Part shown: positions 41,211-49,869 of the stretch, in pieces | Layout: the number at the start of each line of letters is the position of its first letter | Position numbering within the stretch: the stretch's first letter is position 1 | Assembly (NCBI GenBank): GCA_937859515.1 | Contig: CALMAK010000020.1 | Span: 1-52,397 of the forward strand | Length of the DNA: 52,397 bases | Source of the DNA: an uncultured Candidatus Saccharibacteria bacterium | GTDB taxonomy: Bacteria > Patescibacteriota > Saccharimonadia > Saccharimonadales > Saccharimonadaceae | Direction: 5' to 3' | Made by a program: the position numbers and the translations under genes | Notes under the pieces: model-generated | What the model was told of the DNA's origin: nothing | The model's database searches: none | Seen by the model: the letters and a program-made list of their open reading frames with translations, nothing else

Positions 41211-42083
41211 ATGGCTAAAAAAGGGTTAGGACGATCATTTGATTCACTGATACCAACTGACTTGCTGGATGAGTCGTTTGATCCTAGCGCTGGGCAGAAT
41301 GATCAAACATCTGAACTGCGATATCTAAAGCTAAGTGAAATTACCACTGATCCCAATCAGCCGCGTCGCCATTTTGACGAGGCAGCTATTGCTGAACTTA
41401 CTGCATCGATTGCCGAACATGGTGTCCTGCAGCCAATTGTCGTGACGGTGAGTGGAAAAGGATATCAAATTGTTGCGGGCGAGCGTCGCTATCGTGCTGC
41501 TACCGAGGCGGGTCTTGAAAAGATTCCAGCTATTGTACGCACACTCAATGATCAACATCGTCTTGAGCTGTCACTGATTGAAAATATTCAACGTCGCGAT
41601 CTTAGTCCTATTGAGACAGCAGTTGCTTATGCGAAATTACGCGATCAATTTAATCTGACGCTGGAAGAGATCGGCGAACGCGTGGGTAGTAAATCGGTGA
41701 GTGCAGTGAGTAATACACTACGTCTACTGAAGTTACCAAAGGAGGTGCAACAGGCATTACTGACAGGGATAGTGACCGAAGGGCAGGTGCGCCCACTCGT
41801 TGGGGTAGATGAGGAGATTGTTCGTGATATCTTACCACGGATTATCCGCGAAGAATGGAGCGCGCGTGCGGTTGAACGGTATGTTGCGCAAATAAAACAG
41901 GGTCAAAAAACTCACCATGTGGTGAAAAAGAATGAGGCGGTAATCGCAGACGCGGTTCGGCTTGGTGAACGACTGAAGGCGCCAGTTGATATTCGTGTCG
42001 CCGCCAGTGGAGCAGGTAAGATAGTTATCTCTTTTAAGGATCAGACAGAGCTAGACCGAATAAAAAAAGTGTTCGATAATTAG
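41211..42083 (+). CDS. parB: Chromosome-partitioning protein ParB (Spo0J)
   Basis: About 290 residues. KKGLGRSFDSLIP is the usual ParB N-terminus. The CTPase/Srx domain has DPNQPRRHFDE and VAGERRYRAA (the arginine-rich ERR motif). ENIQRRDLSPIETA and the helix-turn-helix (about 130-190) follow, and the C-terminal dimer domain is short. It loads on parS and partners with ParA. Two ATG codons are adjacent (41208 and 41211); the second has the better gap from GGAGGGG. No convincing parS was found in the window. Confidence 0.93.
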   Translation: MAKKGLGRSFDSLIPTDLLDESFDPSAGQNDQTSELRYLKLSEITTDPNQPRRHFDEAAIAELTASIAEHGVLQPIVVTVSGKGYQIVAGERRYRAATEAGLEKIPAIVRTLNDQHRLELSLIENIQRRDLSPIETAVAYAKLRDQFNLTLEEIGERVGSKSVSAVSNTLRLLKLPKEVQQALLTGIVTEGQVRPLVGVDEEIVRDILPRIIREEWSARAVERYVAQIKQGQKTHHVVKKNEAVIADAVRLGERLKAPVDIRVAASGAGKIVISFKDQTELDRIKKVFDN

Positions 42084-42087
42084 TGTG

Positions 42088-42696
42088 CTAAAAGAAGCGA
42101 ATTTTCTGTATTGGGAAGAGTCGCATTTTGACAGGACCAATCACATCATAGAAGGGAATAGTGCCCAATCCCTGCTCTCCATTGCGAGAGTCATATGAAA
42201 AGGTTCCTTCGCGGTGGTCACCGGCAACAAATAGTTCTCCATCAGGTACGACAAGATCTGACTCACCACTGGTGAAGTCGCCAGGTTCGCCATGATTGTC
42301 ATCATCAGGGTGAAACCCGTCAGGGTGTTCGCTATTATAGACAACGAGACGGCCCTCTTCGACGGTAACACGCTCGCCAGGGAAGGCAATGACACGCTTG
42401 ACGATATATTCATCACCAGTGCCGAGGTTATAGCGGGGGTTTTTAAAGACAATGATTTGCCCTCGTTTTGGAATGTAGTCTTTGTTTTGAATCTGAGCCC
42501 AGGTGGCGGGGAGACGACTTACAATCAGTCGATCGCTGGTGTGAAGCGTCGGTTCCATACTAGGACCAACGACATTGTAGCTGCGAAAGACGAATGTATT
42601 GATAAAGATAGTCCCAAGAACGACGCAAGTAATAAAAATAATAACGCCGATGACGTCCTTAATAACGGGGTGTCTCTGAAGAAAAGATGCTTCCAC
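42088..42696 (-). CDS. lepB: Signal peptidase I
   Basis: About 202 residues from a GTG at 42696. One membrane helix (about 15-34) leads to the catalytic SMEPT (Ser46) and YIVKRVIAFPGE (Lys100); the GDHRE..DSR motif is kept. It cleaves signal peptides outside the membrane and should process the surface proteins of this window. The choice of GTG rests on TATAAT at 42704-42709, which ends 7 nt before it and overlaps the next upstream ATG (42705). If a different promoter is used, ATG 42705 would add three residues. It is convergent with parB, 4 nt apart. Confidence 0.9.
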   Translation of the reverse strand: MEASFLQRHPVIKDVIGVIIFITCVVLGTIFINTFVFRSYNVVGPSMEPTLHTSDRLIVSRLPATWAQIQNKDYIPKRGQIIVFKNPRYNLGTGDEYIVKRVIAFPGERVTVEEGRLVVYNSEHPDGFHPDDDNHGEPGDFTSGESDLVVPDGELFVAGDHREGTFSYDSRNGEQGLGTIPFYDVIGPVKMRLFPIQKIRFF

Positions 42697-42703
42697 TTGC
42701 CTC

Positions 42704-42709
42704 ATTATA
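42704..42709 (-). promoter_or_regulatory. -10 box of lepB overlapping an in-frame ATG
   Basis: TATAAT on the minus strand shares its last bases with the ATG at 42705. A GTG in frame lies 7 nt downstream. Confidence 0.5.
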
Positions 42710-42795
42710 CAGTATTTTGTATTTCCTAAGTAGAAAAACATAACTAGCATGATATGCGCTGAAAATCTAGAGTTTTCATAATATCGACAGGCGGG

Positions 42796-42801
42796 TATAC
42801 T
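42796..42801 (+). promoter_or_regulatory. -10 box of the LCP gene
   Basis: TATACT, 12 nt before the ATG at 42814. A second GATACT at 42803-42808 is 5 nt from the ATG. No ribosome-binding site is seen. Confidence 0.5.
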
Positions 42802-42813
42802 GGATACTAGTTT

Positions 42814-44436
42814 ATGAGCAAGAAACAATCAATTGACGGGTTTGTCACTCGTAGTGCCCCTACAACGTCTACACAAACCCATAGAAAGCTTTCTAATACT
42901 GCCTCGGTGCGGCCGTCGCTTCATACGGGTGGTGAGAAACGTGTTTCCAGTATTTCGTCAACTCCAACGCAGACAACGTTGGGTCGCACGAATATTCGCG
43001 AAGCTTTGCAGTCGCTTGATGATGAGCCAACGCCGCCAAAAACAAGCCGTCGTCAAAGGCGACAGCTTCGTCGTGATGGTGTGCATCACAGGTCAAAAAA
43101 ACGTCGTATTATCAAATGGGTAGTGATTACCATTCTCACTGTTGTGCTGGGTATTATCGCGTATACGGGTATTATCGCATTTATTACGACGAATAAGATG
43201 TTTGATGGCGGGTTCTTTGGCCTGACGCAAAAGCAGGCCCTCAAAGAGGATGCGAATGGTCGCAGTAACTTCTTGATTTTTGGTACCGCCGAAGATGATG
43301 AGGGTGGTGAGCATGGTGGGGCAAACCTGACCGATTCACTGATGGTAATGAGCGTCAATCAGAAGACCAAGGACGTCTTTATGGTCAGTATTCCACGTGA
43401 CCTATGGGTTGAATATGGTACGGCGTGTAATGCAGGTTATCAAGGTAAGGTGAATGAGGTCTATGGCTGTTATTCGGAGGGTGGCACAGACGAAAAGGCG
43501 GGCGCCGCTGCCTTGCAGAATAAAATTGGATCAATTCTCGGACTCGATATCCAGTACTATGTCCACCTTAATTTCACGGCGGTTGTGGAATTAGTTGATG
43601 CTGTCGGTGGTGTGGACGTGACGATCGAATCAAACCCTAAGGGGGTTGGTATTCTTGATCGTAACTTTGACTGGAAGTGTGGCTATCGTTGTTATTACGT
43701 CAAGTACGAAGATGGTCAGCAGGTTCACCTCGATGGCGAGCATGCTTTGGCGCTATCACGAGCACGTAACGCATCCGGTGGGTATGGGCTGGCAGATAGC
43801 AACTTTGATCGTGAGAAAAACCAGCAAAAGATCATCAAGGCGCTTCGAAAGAAAGCTCTCAGCGCTGGAACGCTCACAAATTTAGGTAAAGTCACCAGTA
43901 TTATGAATGCACTTGGCAATAATCTTCGAACCAATATTGATACGAAAGAGATTCAAACACTGATGTCTATTGCAAATGAGGTATCAGATAGCGCTATTAA
44001 ATCACTTACATTTGTAGATGAAGAGGCACCGCTTGTAGCGACGTGCAGTATTGGCGCATCAAGTGCGGTTTGCCCAACGGAAGGGCGCTATAGCTATATG
44101 GCTATTCAGTCATACATCAAGAAAAATTCAGTAAATAATCCTGTCACCAAAGAAGGTGCGCACATCGTTGTTCTTAACGGTACTGGTACAAGTGGTGTCG
44201 CCAAGACGGAGGCGGACGTATTGACGGCAAAAGGATACACAATTAGCGCGTACGATAATGCGCCAGATGGCACCTATGGGGCGGTTGAGATTTATAAGCT
44301 AGGTGAGGGCAATTCGGCGACAACTGAAGCATTGAAGCAATACTACTCAGTGCAGACCGTCAAAACGGCAGCACCGCCAGTTGCTGTTGATGATGACGTT
44401 TCATTTGTGATAGTAATCGGCAAGGTGCGCAGCTAA
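42814..44436 (+). CDS. LytR-CpsA-Psr (LCP) family ligase with LytR_C domain
   Basis: 540 residues. A long basic cytoplasmic N-terminus (1-105, ending SKKRRIIKW) and one membrane helix (about 107-128) precede the LCP domain (about 145-375), with NFLIFG, LTDSLMVMSV, SIPRDLWVE and the arginine-rich ALALSRARN motif. The C-terminal LytR_C domain (about 445-515) starts IVVLNGTGTSG. LCP enzymes attach undecaprenyl-linked glycans to peptidoglycan or proteins. The unusually long N-terminus may bind a cytoplasmic partner. It fits the GalU gene in the same window. Confidence 0.9.
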   Translation: MSKKQSIDGFVTRSAPTTSTQTHRKLSNTASVRPSLHTGGEKRVSSISSTPTQTTLGRTNIREALQSLDDEPTPPKTSRRQRRQLRRDGVHHRSKKRRIIKWVVITILTVVLGIIAYTGIIAFITTNKMFDGGFFGLTQKQALKEDANGRSNFLIFGTAEDDEGGEHGGANLTDSLMVMSVNQKTKDVFMVSIPRDLWVEYGTACNAGYQGKVNEVYGCYSEGGTDEKAGAAALQNKIGSILGLDIQYYVHLNFTAVVELVDAVGGVDVTIESNPKGVGILDRNFDWKCGYRCYYVKYEDGQQVHLDGEHALALSRARNASGGYGLADSNFDREKNQQKIIKALRKKALSAGTLTNLGKVTSIMNALGNNLRTNIDTKEIQTLMSIANEVSDSAIKSLTFVDEEAPLVATCSIGASSAVCPTEGRYSYMAIQSYIKKNSVNNPVTKEGAHIVVLNGTGTSGVAKTEADVLTAKGYTISAYDNAPDGTYGAVEIYKLGEGNSATTEALKQYYSVQTVKTAAPPVAVDDDVSFVIVIGKVRS

Positions 44437-44447
44437 GTTGTCGGCTG

Positions 44448-44456
44448 TGGTATAGT
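44448..44456 (+). promoter_or_regulatory. Extended -10 promoter of the membrane protein gene, leaderless
   Basis: TGG-TATAGT ends 8 nt before the ATG at 44465. Confidence 0.6.
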
Positions 44457-44464
44457 GGTATCAT

Positions 44465-45253
44465 ATGGAGCTGTTAAAGTTACTGCGAAAACGTTCGTTT
44501 CTGAGTGAGCTTGTCTATGTGGGATTAAATATTGGTCTCGCGATTGCTGTGTTGATAATCGTTCGAACTGTCGAATCACCAATACCAGCATTTCTTCTTG
44601 TCACGCTTAGTAAGTGGCGAGTATTTGCCGTAAGACCACGGTATTGGATTGCAAATATACAGGCAAACTTTGTTGATTTTATCGTCAGTATCAGCGTGGT
44701 TGTGCTGATGTACAGTGTTGGCATGCATAGCAGCTATGGTTTGGTAGCGCAAATTTTGATTGTTGCGTTGTATATTGCATGGTTGATATACCTTAAACCC
44801 CGCTCGTCCAAACGAGCTGTTGCTTCGCAGGCATGGACGGCATTATTGGTTGGTACGACGGCGCTATTTGCCGTGTCATACAGCTGGCCCATTGAATTAA
44901 TCGTTGTAGGCATGGCAATCATCGGCTACGTCTCGGGGCGGCATGCACTGACACAGTTTGAAGAGGATCATTTACAGTTCTTATCACTGATGAGTGCACT
45001 CATCATGGCGCATATTGGATGGATATTTTATCACTGGGTCATTGCTTATTCGTTGCCAGTTATCGAGGCGCGCATTCCGCAGGTGACCATTATTGTGGCA
45101 GTGTTATTCTTTGTGTTATATAGGGTGTATGATTCATACAAACGGCATAACAAGGTGGAGCCTGCAGATGTAGTGCTGCCGATTTTATTCAGTATAGGTA
45201 TTGTGTTTACACTGATGATATTCTTCAGTGCAATTCCTGTTGGCATGCCATAA
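44465..45253 (+). CDS. Polytopic membrane protein, unknown
   Basis: 262 residues with about seven or eight hydrophobic helices (near 17-34, 67-84, 90-108, 120-135, 140-155, 170-190, 203-220, 237-257). Loops are basic (RKRS, KPRSSKR, YKRHNK), giving a cytoplasmic N-terminus. No transporter or enzyme motif is recognised. A GRHALTQFEEDH loop is the most polar stretch between helices. It lies between the LCP and HtrA genes, each with its own promoter, so an envelope role is only suggested by context. Confidence 0.75.
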   Translation: MELLKLLRKRSFLSELVYVGLNIGLAIAVLIIVRTVESPIPAFLLVTLSKWRVFAVRPRYWIANIQANFVDFIVSISVVVLMYSVGMHSSYGLVAQILIVALYIAWLIYLKPRSSKRAVASQAWTALLVGTTALFAVSYSWPIELIVVGMAIIGYVSGRHALTQFEEDHLQFLSLMSALIMAHIGWIFYHWVIAYSLPVIEARIPQVTIIVAVLFFVLYRVYDSYKRHNKVEPADVVLPILFSIGIVFTLMIFFSAIPVGMP

Positions 45254-45282
45254 TATTCAGGCATTTTTCAGGTTACTTGCGA

Positions 45283-45288
45283 TATACT
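45283..45288 (+). promoter_or_regulatory. -10 box of htrA, leaderless
   Basis: TATACT ends 8 nt before the ATG at 45297. The string TATACTAGGCAT resembles the TACACTAGACAT before the 26160 gene. Confidence 0.55.
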
Positions 45289-45296
45289 AGGCATAT

Positions 45297-46463
45297 ATGG
45301 ATGCACACTCTTCGGAACCTCAGGTGATACAGCCACGTCGTCGCAAGTGGAGTAAGTACATTAGTCTAATAATCGTCGGATTACTTGTCTGTGGGGCGGG
45401 TGGATTTGCTGGTGGCTGGCTGGCAGGATCACTGCGCGGCGCTGACTCAGGTGTTGATATGCAGCATATGATTCAGTCTGATGGCAGCACGACAGTTACT
45501 CTTGAGGAAGAGGCAATCTCAAAGGTTGCTGCCAAGGTGTCACCAAGTGTTGTCTCGATCGTGACGACAACATCGGCACGTTCGGCCTGGGGGTATAGCT
45601 CACAGGGGGCGGGCACCGGTGTAATTGTCAGCAAGGATGGATACATTATGACAAATAATCATGTCATTAAGGGTGCCAGCAAGGTCTCGGTCGTACTGTC
45701 TGATGGTACAGAATACGATAAGGTGGTGGTAGTCGGCAGCGATCCGCTGAATGATATCGCGTTTGTGAAAATTGAAGGCGTATCAAATTTGACTCCAGCC
45801 GAGCTTGGTAACAGCGGAAAGTTACGCATTGGTCAGCGCGTAGTTGCGATTGGTAACGCGTTGGGGCAGTTTGATAACACGGTTACCAGTGGTATTGTTT
45901 CAGCAATGGGACGACCGTTGACCGCCTCATCATCTGATGGTCAAAGCTCAGAGAATCTTACTGATCTTATCCAGACTGATGCAGCGATTAACTCTGGGAA
46001 TTCTGGTGGTCCTTTGGTTGATCTATCTGGTCGCGTTATTGGTATTAATACAGCAGTTGCAACTGATGCGAATGGTATTGGCTTTGCGATTCCAATTAAT
46101 GCGACACGCGGAGTGCTTGCAGAGGTTCTTGAACACGGCAAGGTCGCACGGGCGTATCTTGGTGTGCGCTATCTAGATGTGACGGCATCACTGGCGTCAA
46201 GTAAGGATCTGGGCTCTAAAAAGGGTGCCTTTGTGTATGCTGATGGGGAGACACATCCTGTGGTAAAAGGTGGTCCCGCCGACAAAGCGGGTGTTAAAGC
46301 GGATGATATTATTCTAAAAGTAGATGATGATGTTATCGGTATCGCTGGCAGTATGTCGAGTATTATTGGGCAATATCGTCCTGGTGACAAGGTAACGCTG
46401 ACGGTTCTTCGTGATGGCAAGGAAATAAAACTTAACGCAGAGCTTGCCGCTTACGACGACTGA
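45297..46463 (+). CDS. HtrA/DegP-like membrane-anchored serine protease with PDZ domain
   Basis: 388 residues. One membrane helix (about 21-46), then a trypsin-fold domain with His122 (MTNNHVI), Asp153 (NDIAFVKI) and Ser236 (GNSGGP), all intact. One PDZ domain (about 285-382) follows, with the GPADKAGVKADDII motif. It degrades or refolds damaged exported proteins. The 3' end overlaps convergent prmC by 13 bases. The gene is near-leaderless. Confidence 0.92.
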   Translation: MDAHSSEPQVIQPRRRKWSKYISLIIVGLLVCGAGGFAGGWLAGSLRGADSGVDMQHMIQSDGSTTVTLEEEAISKVAAKVSPSVVSIVTTTSARSAWGYSSQGAGTGVIVSKDGYIMTNNHVIKGASKVSVVLSDGTEYDKVVVVGSDPLNDIAFVKIEGVSNLTPAELGNSGKLRIGQRVVAIGNALGQFDNTVTSGIVSAMGRPLTASSSDGQSSENLTDLIQTDAAINSGNSGGPLVDLSGRVIGINTAVATDANGIGFAIPINATRGVLAEVLEHGKVARAYLGVRYLDVTASLASSKDLGSKKGAFVYADGETHPVVKGGPADKAGVKADDIILKVDDDVIGIAGSMSSIIGQYRPGDKVTLTVLRDGKEIKLNAELAAYDD

Positions 46464-47257
46464 TAGAGTGCGATCAGACCACGCGTTTCAATGTGTGATA
46501 ATCCATGTTGTTCAGCATAATAGGTCATTGCGTGATGTTGGCGTAGGTCTGCCTCTAGGAGAATGTACCCGCCACTGCGGAGCTTGTTTGCCGATTGGTC
46601 AATTAACTGTTTGATAAGCGAGAGGCCATTATCATCGGCGTATAATGCCCGTGAAGGTTCGTGCTGTAGTTCTGGTGAGCCATTCCACTCTTTGTCAACG
46701 TATGGTAGGTTTGCAAGGATAACGTCGGCGACGTAAGGATATTCGGCAAGGAGGTTGCTTTTGAGGCATTCTACTGCGAGGCGGTGCTGTGTGGCATTTT
46801 TGCTGGCTACGGCGAGGGCGTGTTTGTCGATGTCGAGTAACGCGACGTCGAGTTCAGGGTGTTCTAACTTGGCGGTAATTCCCAGGCAGCCGCTGCCTGT
46901 GCCGACATCAACGAGTTTCATGCCTGGGCGTAATGGTAAGGTGCCTAACAGTTCAATTATTGCCTCTGACTCGGGGCGTGGTATGAGTGTGGATGTCGTG
47001 ACGGTGAAGCGTCGGCCATAAAATTCTTTGTGGCCGATAATGTAGGCAATTGGCACGCGGTCGAGGCGTAAGTCTAGGCGTGCATCGGCAATTTCACGGT
47101 GACGGATGTCAATGAGTTCGTCGTTATGGGCGTGAAGCCAGGTGCGGCTTTTACGAAGCGTGTGCGCAAGAATCAGCTCGGCATCAAGTCGTGCCGAAGG
47201 GATCTCTCTTTTGCTCAAAAGAGAGATTGCAGATTTGAGCCATGCGCTAATTGTCAT
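46451..47257 (-). CDS. prmC: Release-factor glutamine methyltransferase PrmC
   Basis: 268 residues. A helical N-terminal domain, RVPIAYIIGHKEFYG, IPRPESE, and the SAM-binding VDVGTGSGCLG (117-127) are typical. The catalytic motif, usually NPPY, reads NLPY (183-186). It methylates the Gln of the GGQ motif in release factors, and prfA lies nearby on the same strand with one plus-strand gene between. A TGA-GATAAT box ends 6 nt before the ATG. Confidence 0.9.
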   Translation of the reverse strand: MTISAWLKSAISLLSKREIPSARLDAELILAHTLRKSRTWLHAHNDELIDIRHREIADARLDLRLDRVPIAYIIGHKEFYGRRFTVTTSTLIPRPESEAIIELLGTLPLRPGMKLVDVGTGSGCLGITAKLEHPELDVALLDIDKHALAVASKNATQHRLAVECLKSNLLAEYPYVADVILANLPYVDKEWNGSPELQHEPSRALYADDNGLSLIKQLIDQSANKLRSGGYILLEADLRQHHAMTYYAEQHGLSHIETRGLIALYQSS

Positions 47258-47263
47258 GTATAC

Positions 47264-47272
47264 ATTATCTCA
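47264..47272 (-). promoter_or_regulatory. Extended -10 promoter of prmC, leaderless
   Basis: TGA-GATAAT on the minus strand ends 6 nt before the ATG at 47257. Confidence 0.6.
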
Positions 47273-47321
47273 CCTCTGTTGTGGTTTGGCAAGTTGGTGA
47301 TAATATGCTGCAATAATGTAG

Positions 47322-47327
47322 TACAAT
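47322..47327 (+). promoter_or_regulatory. -10 box overlapping an upstream ATG of the 47335 gene
   Basis: TACAAT contains the first bases of the in-frame ATG at 47326, so that codon is not transcribed from here; ATG 47335 lies 7 nt downstream. Confidence 0.55.
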
Positions 47328-47334
47328 GAAGGTA

Positions 47335-48609
47335 ATGGTTTTCTTTCGTACCATCTATTATTTCTTTAGTCGCTATACCGACCCCGCTGAGCGCCGCGTC
47401 GGGAAGTTTTTTAGGCGTGTTAATGAGCGCATGGGTCCACACCAATTAGAAAAAACATTGATCGCATTACTGCAACAAGATACGGCCACCATTAACCTGT
47501 GGACAGAGTATCGATATAAGGGATATAACTATCTGGCAAAAGGAAAGCGCAAAGAGCTGTACCAAAATCTAGCAGCTCTGCACGAAGATTTTGCAGCTTT
47601 TGCCACGTCACAGCAGGTGGACGTTAAGGCGGAAATTGCAAAGATTCACGAAAAGGGGATTGATACAGCACGGTTGCGCAGTTATCCCGATCAGCTGCAG
47701 CACATCATTCTTATTCAACGGTATCTATCGCCGCATCGTGGCTTGTATACGTATCGTGCATCCAGCTCGTTTGGGCGATTACTGCGTGATCCAGCAAAGG
47801 AGAAGATTGAAGGTGACTGTAATCAGATTGTGACACTGTACCTCTCGCTGTATGCGACTAAATATAGGGTGACTGACTTGAAATTGACACTGTATCCGGG
47901 TCACGTGGCATTGCATTTTGAAGGCGTTGACATCGAGACGACTAACGGCACCTTTACGCGGTATGACAAAGAAGGTCAGCGAACAGCGCCAATCCACGAG
48001 ATCGTCAGTGTTAACTTGCTCGACACGACTGATACTAACTTTGAGAAGACGGCGATTCATCCTGAGGTGTTTCTTGAATCAGCGCGTCTGGCGTATGCCG
48101 TCAGTAGTAACCGGCAGTTAGTGAAGAAAAATCTAGAAATTGCCTATCACAATACAGTCAGTCACTTGATGAAATCGGCGCAATATAAAAAGGCATTTGA
48201 GTATGCCAGACAAAGCAAAGATCAAGAGTTGATTGCGATTGCGTCATATAACGGTGCGCTGCATTATATGCGCAAGCATGAGTTTACCCGGGCGAGGGAC
48301 TTCGCTGCGTATTCGCTGAAAAAGGCGGAACTACTGCGCATGATTGATCATAACGAGGCGGCATGGCTATATAACGCCAAACGTTATCAAGAGGCAATTA
48401 AGGTGTTTGAACGATTAGGTGAACGGCAGTGGGTCGTGAATTGCTATAAGGCGCTGTACCATCAAGAGCAGCGTGCTTTGTCCGGAGTGAAGACAGTAGC
48501 TGATATTAAAGCACATGCGGGTACGGTACGAAATATGGAACGATACGCTAAGTTTTCGGGTGATTCACAGCTGATTCAGCACGTGCAGTCGCTGGTAAAG
48601 TATTTGTGA
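47335..48609 (+). CDS. Transglutaminase-like protein with TPR-like C-terminus
   Basis: About 424 residues, soluble, no signal peptide. Residues 155-210 fit a transglutaminase-like Cys-His site: EGDCNQIV (Cys162), PGHVALHF (His190 or His194) and a following VDIET (Asp199). The C-terminal half (about 245-410) is a run of helix pairs resembling TPR units (YKKAFEYARQS, RARDFAAYSLKKAE, RYQEAIKVFERLG). Members of this fold act as proteases, peptidoglycan amidases or structural domains. Substrate unknown; the absence of export signals points to a cytoplasmic role. The gene separates prmC from prfA. Confidence 0.62.
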   Translation: MVFFRTIYYFFSRYTDPAERRVGKFFRRVNERMGPHQLEKTLIALLQQDTATINLWTEYRYKGYNYLAKGKRKELYQNLAALHEDFAAFATSQQVDVKAEIAKIHEKGIDTARLRSYPDQLQHIILIQRYLSPHRGLYTYRASSSFGRLLRDPAKEKIEGDCNQIVTLYLSLYATKYRVTDLKLTLYPGHVALHFEGVDIETTNGTFTRYDKEGQRTAPIHEIVSVNLLDTTDTNFEKTAIHPEVFLESARLAYAVSSNRQLVKKNLEIAYHNTVSHLMKSAQYKKAFEYARQSKDQELIAIASYNGALHYMRKHEFTRARDFAAYSLKKAELLRMIDHNEAAWLYNAKRYQEAIKVFERLGERQWVVNCYKALYHQEQRALSGVKTVADIKAHAGTVRNMERYAKFSGDSQLIQHVQSLVKYL

Positions 48610-48615
48610 GTGCGC

Positions 48616-49686
48616 TTAGTTACTGGCGTTTTGCGCCTTCAGCTCGCGCTCGTAGGCCTGTAGGTGTTCGATAATATCATCAATGCGACCATCCATCGCC
48701 TGCGGGATGCCGCTGCGGCTATAACCAATGCGATGGTCGGTAATACGGTCTTGCGGGAAGTTGTAGGTGCGAATTTTTTCACTGCGATCACCTGTACCAA
48801 TCAGTCCGCGGCGCTCGGCCGTTAGTTTGGCGTTTTCTTCGTCGATTTGCGCTTGCAATAGGCGGCTTCGGAGTACGCTGAGTGCTTTTTCCTTGTTTTT
48901 GATTTGTGACTTTTCGTCTTGGTTTGTTACGACAAGGCCGGTTGGAAGGTGAGTGATGCGCACGGCACTATCGGTTGTATTGACGCTTTGGCCGCCATGA
49001 CCACCACTACGGTACACGTCGATCTTGAGATCATTCATGTGGATTTCAATATCTTTTTCTTCGGCCTCAGGAAGGACGGCAACGGTGACAGTACTGGTGT
49101 GGATACGACCTTGTGATTCAGTGGCAGGAACGCGTTGAACGCGGTGCACGCCAGACTCAAATTTCAGCTGTGCGTATGGCGCGTCGCCCTTGATAAGGAA
49201 GACAACTTCCTTGTATCCACCCGTATCATTGGCACTTTCAGATAATTGTTCGGTTTTGAGGTCATGCGCCTCACAGTAACGGAGGTACATTCGGTACAAT
49301 TCGGCGGCAAATAAACTCGCTTCGTCACCACCTGCACCGGCACGGATTTCCATGATAACGTTTTTCTCGTCGTTCGGATCTTTCGGAGATAACATAACAA
49401 ACAGTTCTTCCTCAAGAGCAGCCAATCTCTCTTCAGTCTCACTTACCTCGGCTTTGGCTAGTTCTGCGAGCTCATCGCTGCCGCCGGCTAATTCCTTCGC
49501 CTCAATCAGTTGCTGTTCAAGTGTCGCGCGGAGGGTTGCTTTTTCAATAATGCCTTCAAGTTCAGTAAAGCGTTTGTTCTTACTGGTAAAGTCAGGGTCA
49601 TTGTAGGCGGTAGGAGTTGCCAAAAAATCACCTAATTCGGATTTTTCGGTTGCTAATTCATCAATGTTTAGTTCAATTTTTGGCAT
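48616..49686 (-). CDS. prfA: Peptide chain release factor 1
   Basis: 356 residues. The codon-recognition tripeptide is PAT (187-189), the RF1 form that reads UAA and UAG. GGQ lies at 231-233 within [16 protein letters not shown], where PrmC methylates the Gln. Length is normal. The genome uses TGA stops too, so an RF2 is expected elsewhere. The start has no Shine-Dalgarno; a TGA-TATGAT box ends 12 nt upstream. Confidence 0.95.
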   Translation of the reverse strand: MPKIELNIDELATEKSELGDFLATPTAYNDPDFTSKNKRFTELEGIIEKATLRATLEQQLIEAKELAGGSDELAELAKAEVSETEERLAALEEELFVMLSPKDPNDEKNVIMEIRAGAGGDEASLFAAELYRMYLRYCEAHDLKTEQLSESANDTGGYKEVVFLIKGDAPYAQLKFESGVHRVQRVPATESQGRIHTSTVTVAVLPEAEEKDIEIHMNDLKIDVYRSGGHGGQSVNTTDSAVRITHLPTGLVVTNQDEKSQIKNKEKALSVLRSRLLQAQIDEENAKLTAERRGLIGTGDRSEKIRTYNFPQDRITDHRIGYSRSGIPQAMDGRIDDIIEHLQAYERELKAQNASN

Positions 49687-49698
49687 AATTCAATACTA

Positions 49699-49707
49699 AT
49701 CATATCA
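49699..49707 (-). promoter_or_regulatory. Extended -10 promoter of prfA
   Basis: TGA-TATGAT on the minus strand, 12 nt before the ATG, giving a leader of about 5 nt. Confidence 0.55.
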
Positions 49708-49779
49708 CATTACCTCTGTTTGGCGTAATGTAACAGAACAGAACATCTCTCCTTGGCTAAATGGGCTGAGAGGAAAAGG

Positions 49780-49810
49780 TTGCCTGTCGGAGGGGGGGGG
49801 GTGCTATAAT
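49780..49810 (+). promoter_or_regulatory. Promoter of the LRR surface protein with G10 spacer tract
   Basis: TTGCCT (49780-49785) and extended -10 TGC-TATAAT (49802-49810) are 19 bp apart. The spacer holds ten G. Loss of two G would give the optimal 17 bp, so promoter strength should change with tract length. Confidence 0.78.
49792..49801 (+). repeat. G10 homopolymer between -35 and -10
   Basis: Ten consecutive G. It is the longest homopolymer I noticed in the window and lies entirely inside a promoter spacer. Confidence 0.95.
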
Positions 49811-49869
49811 AAAAGCATATACTCTATGAAATAAAAATCATACCATTCCACCACAGAAGGGTAATCACA

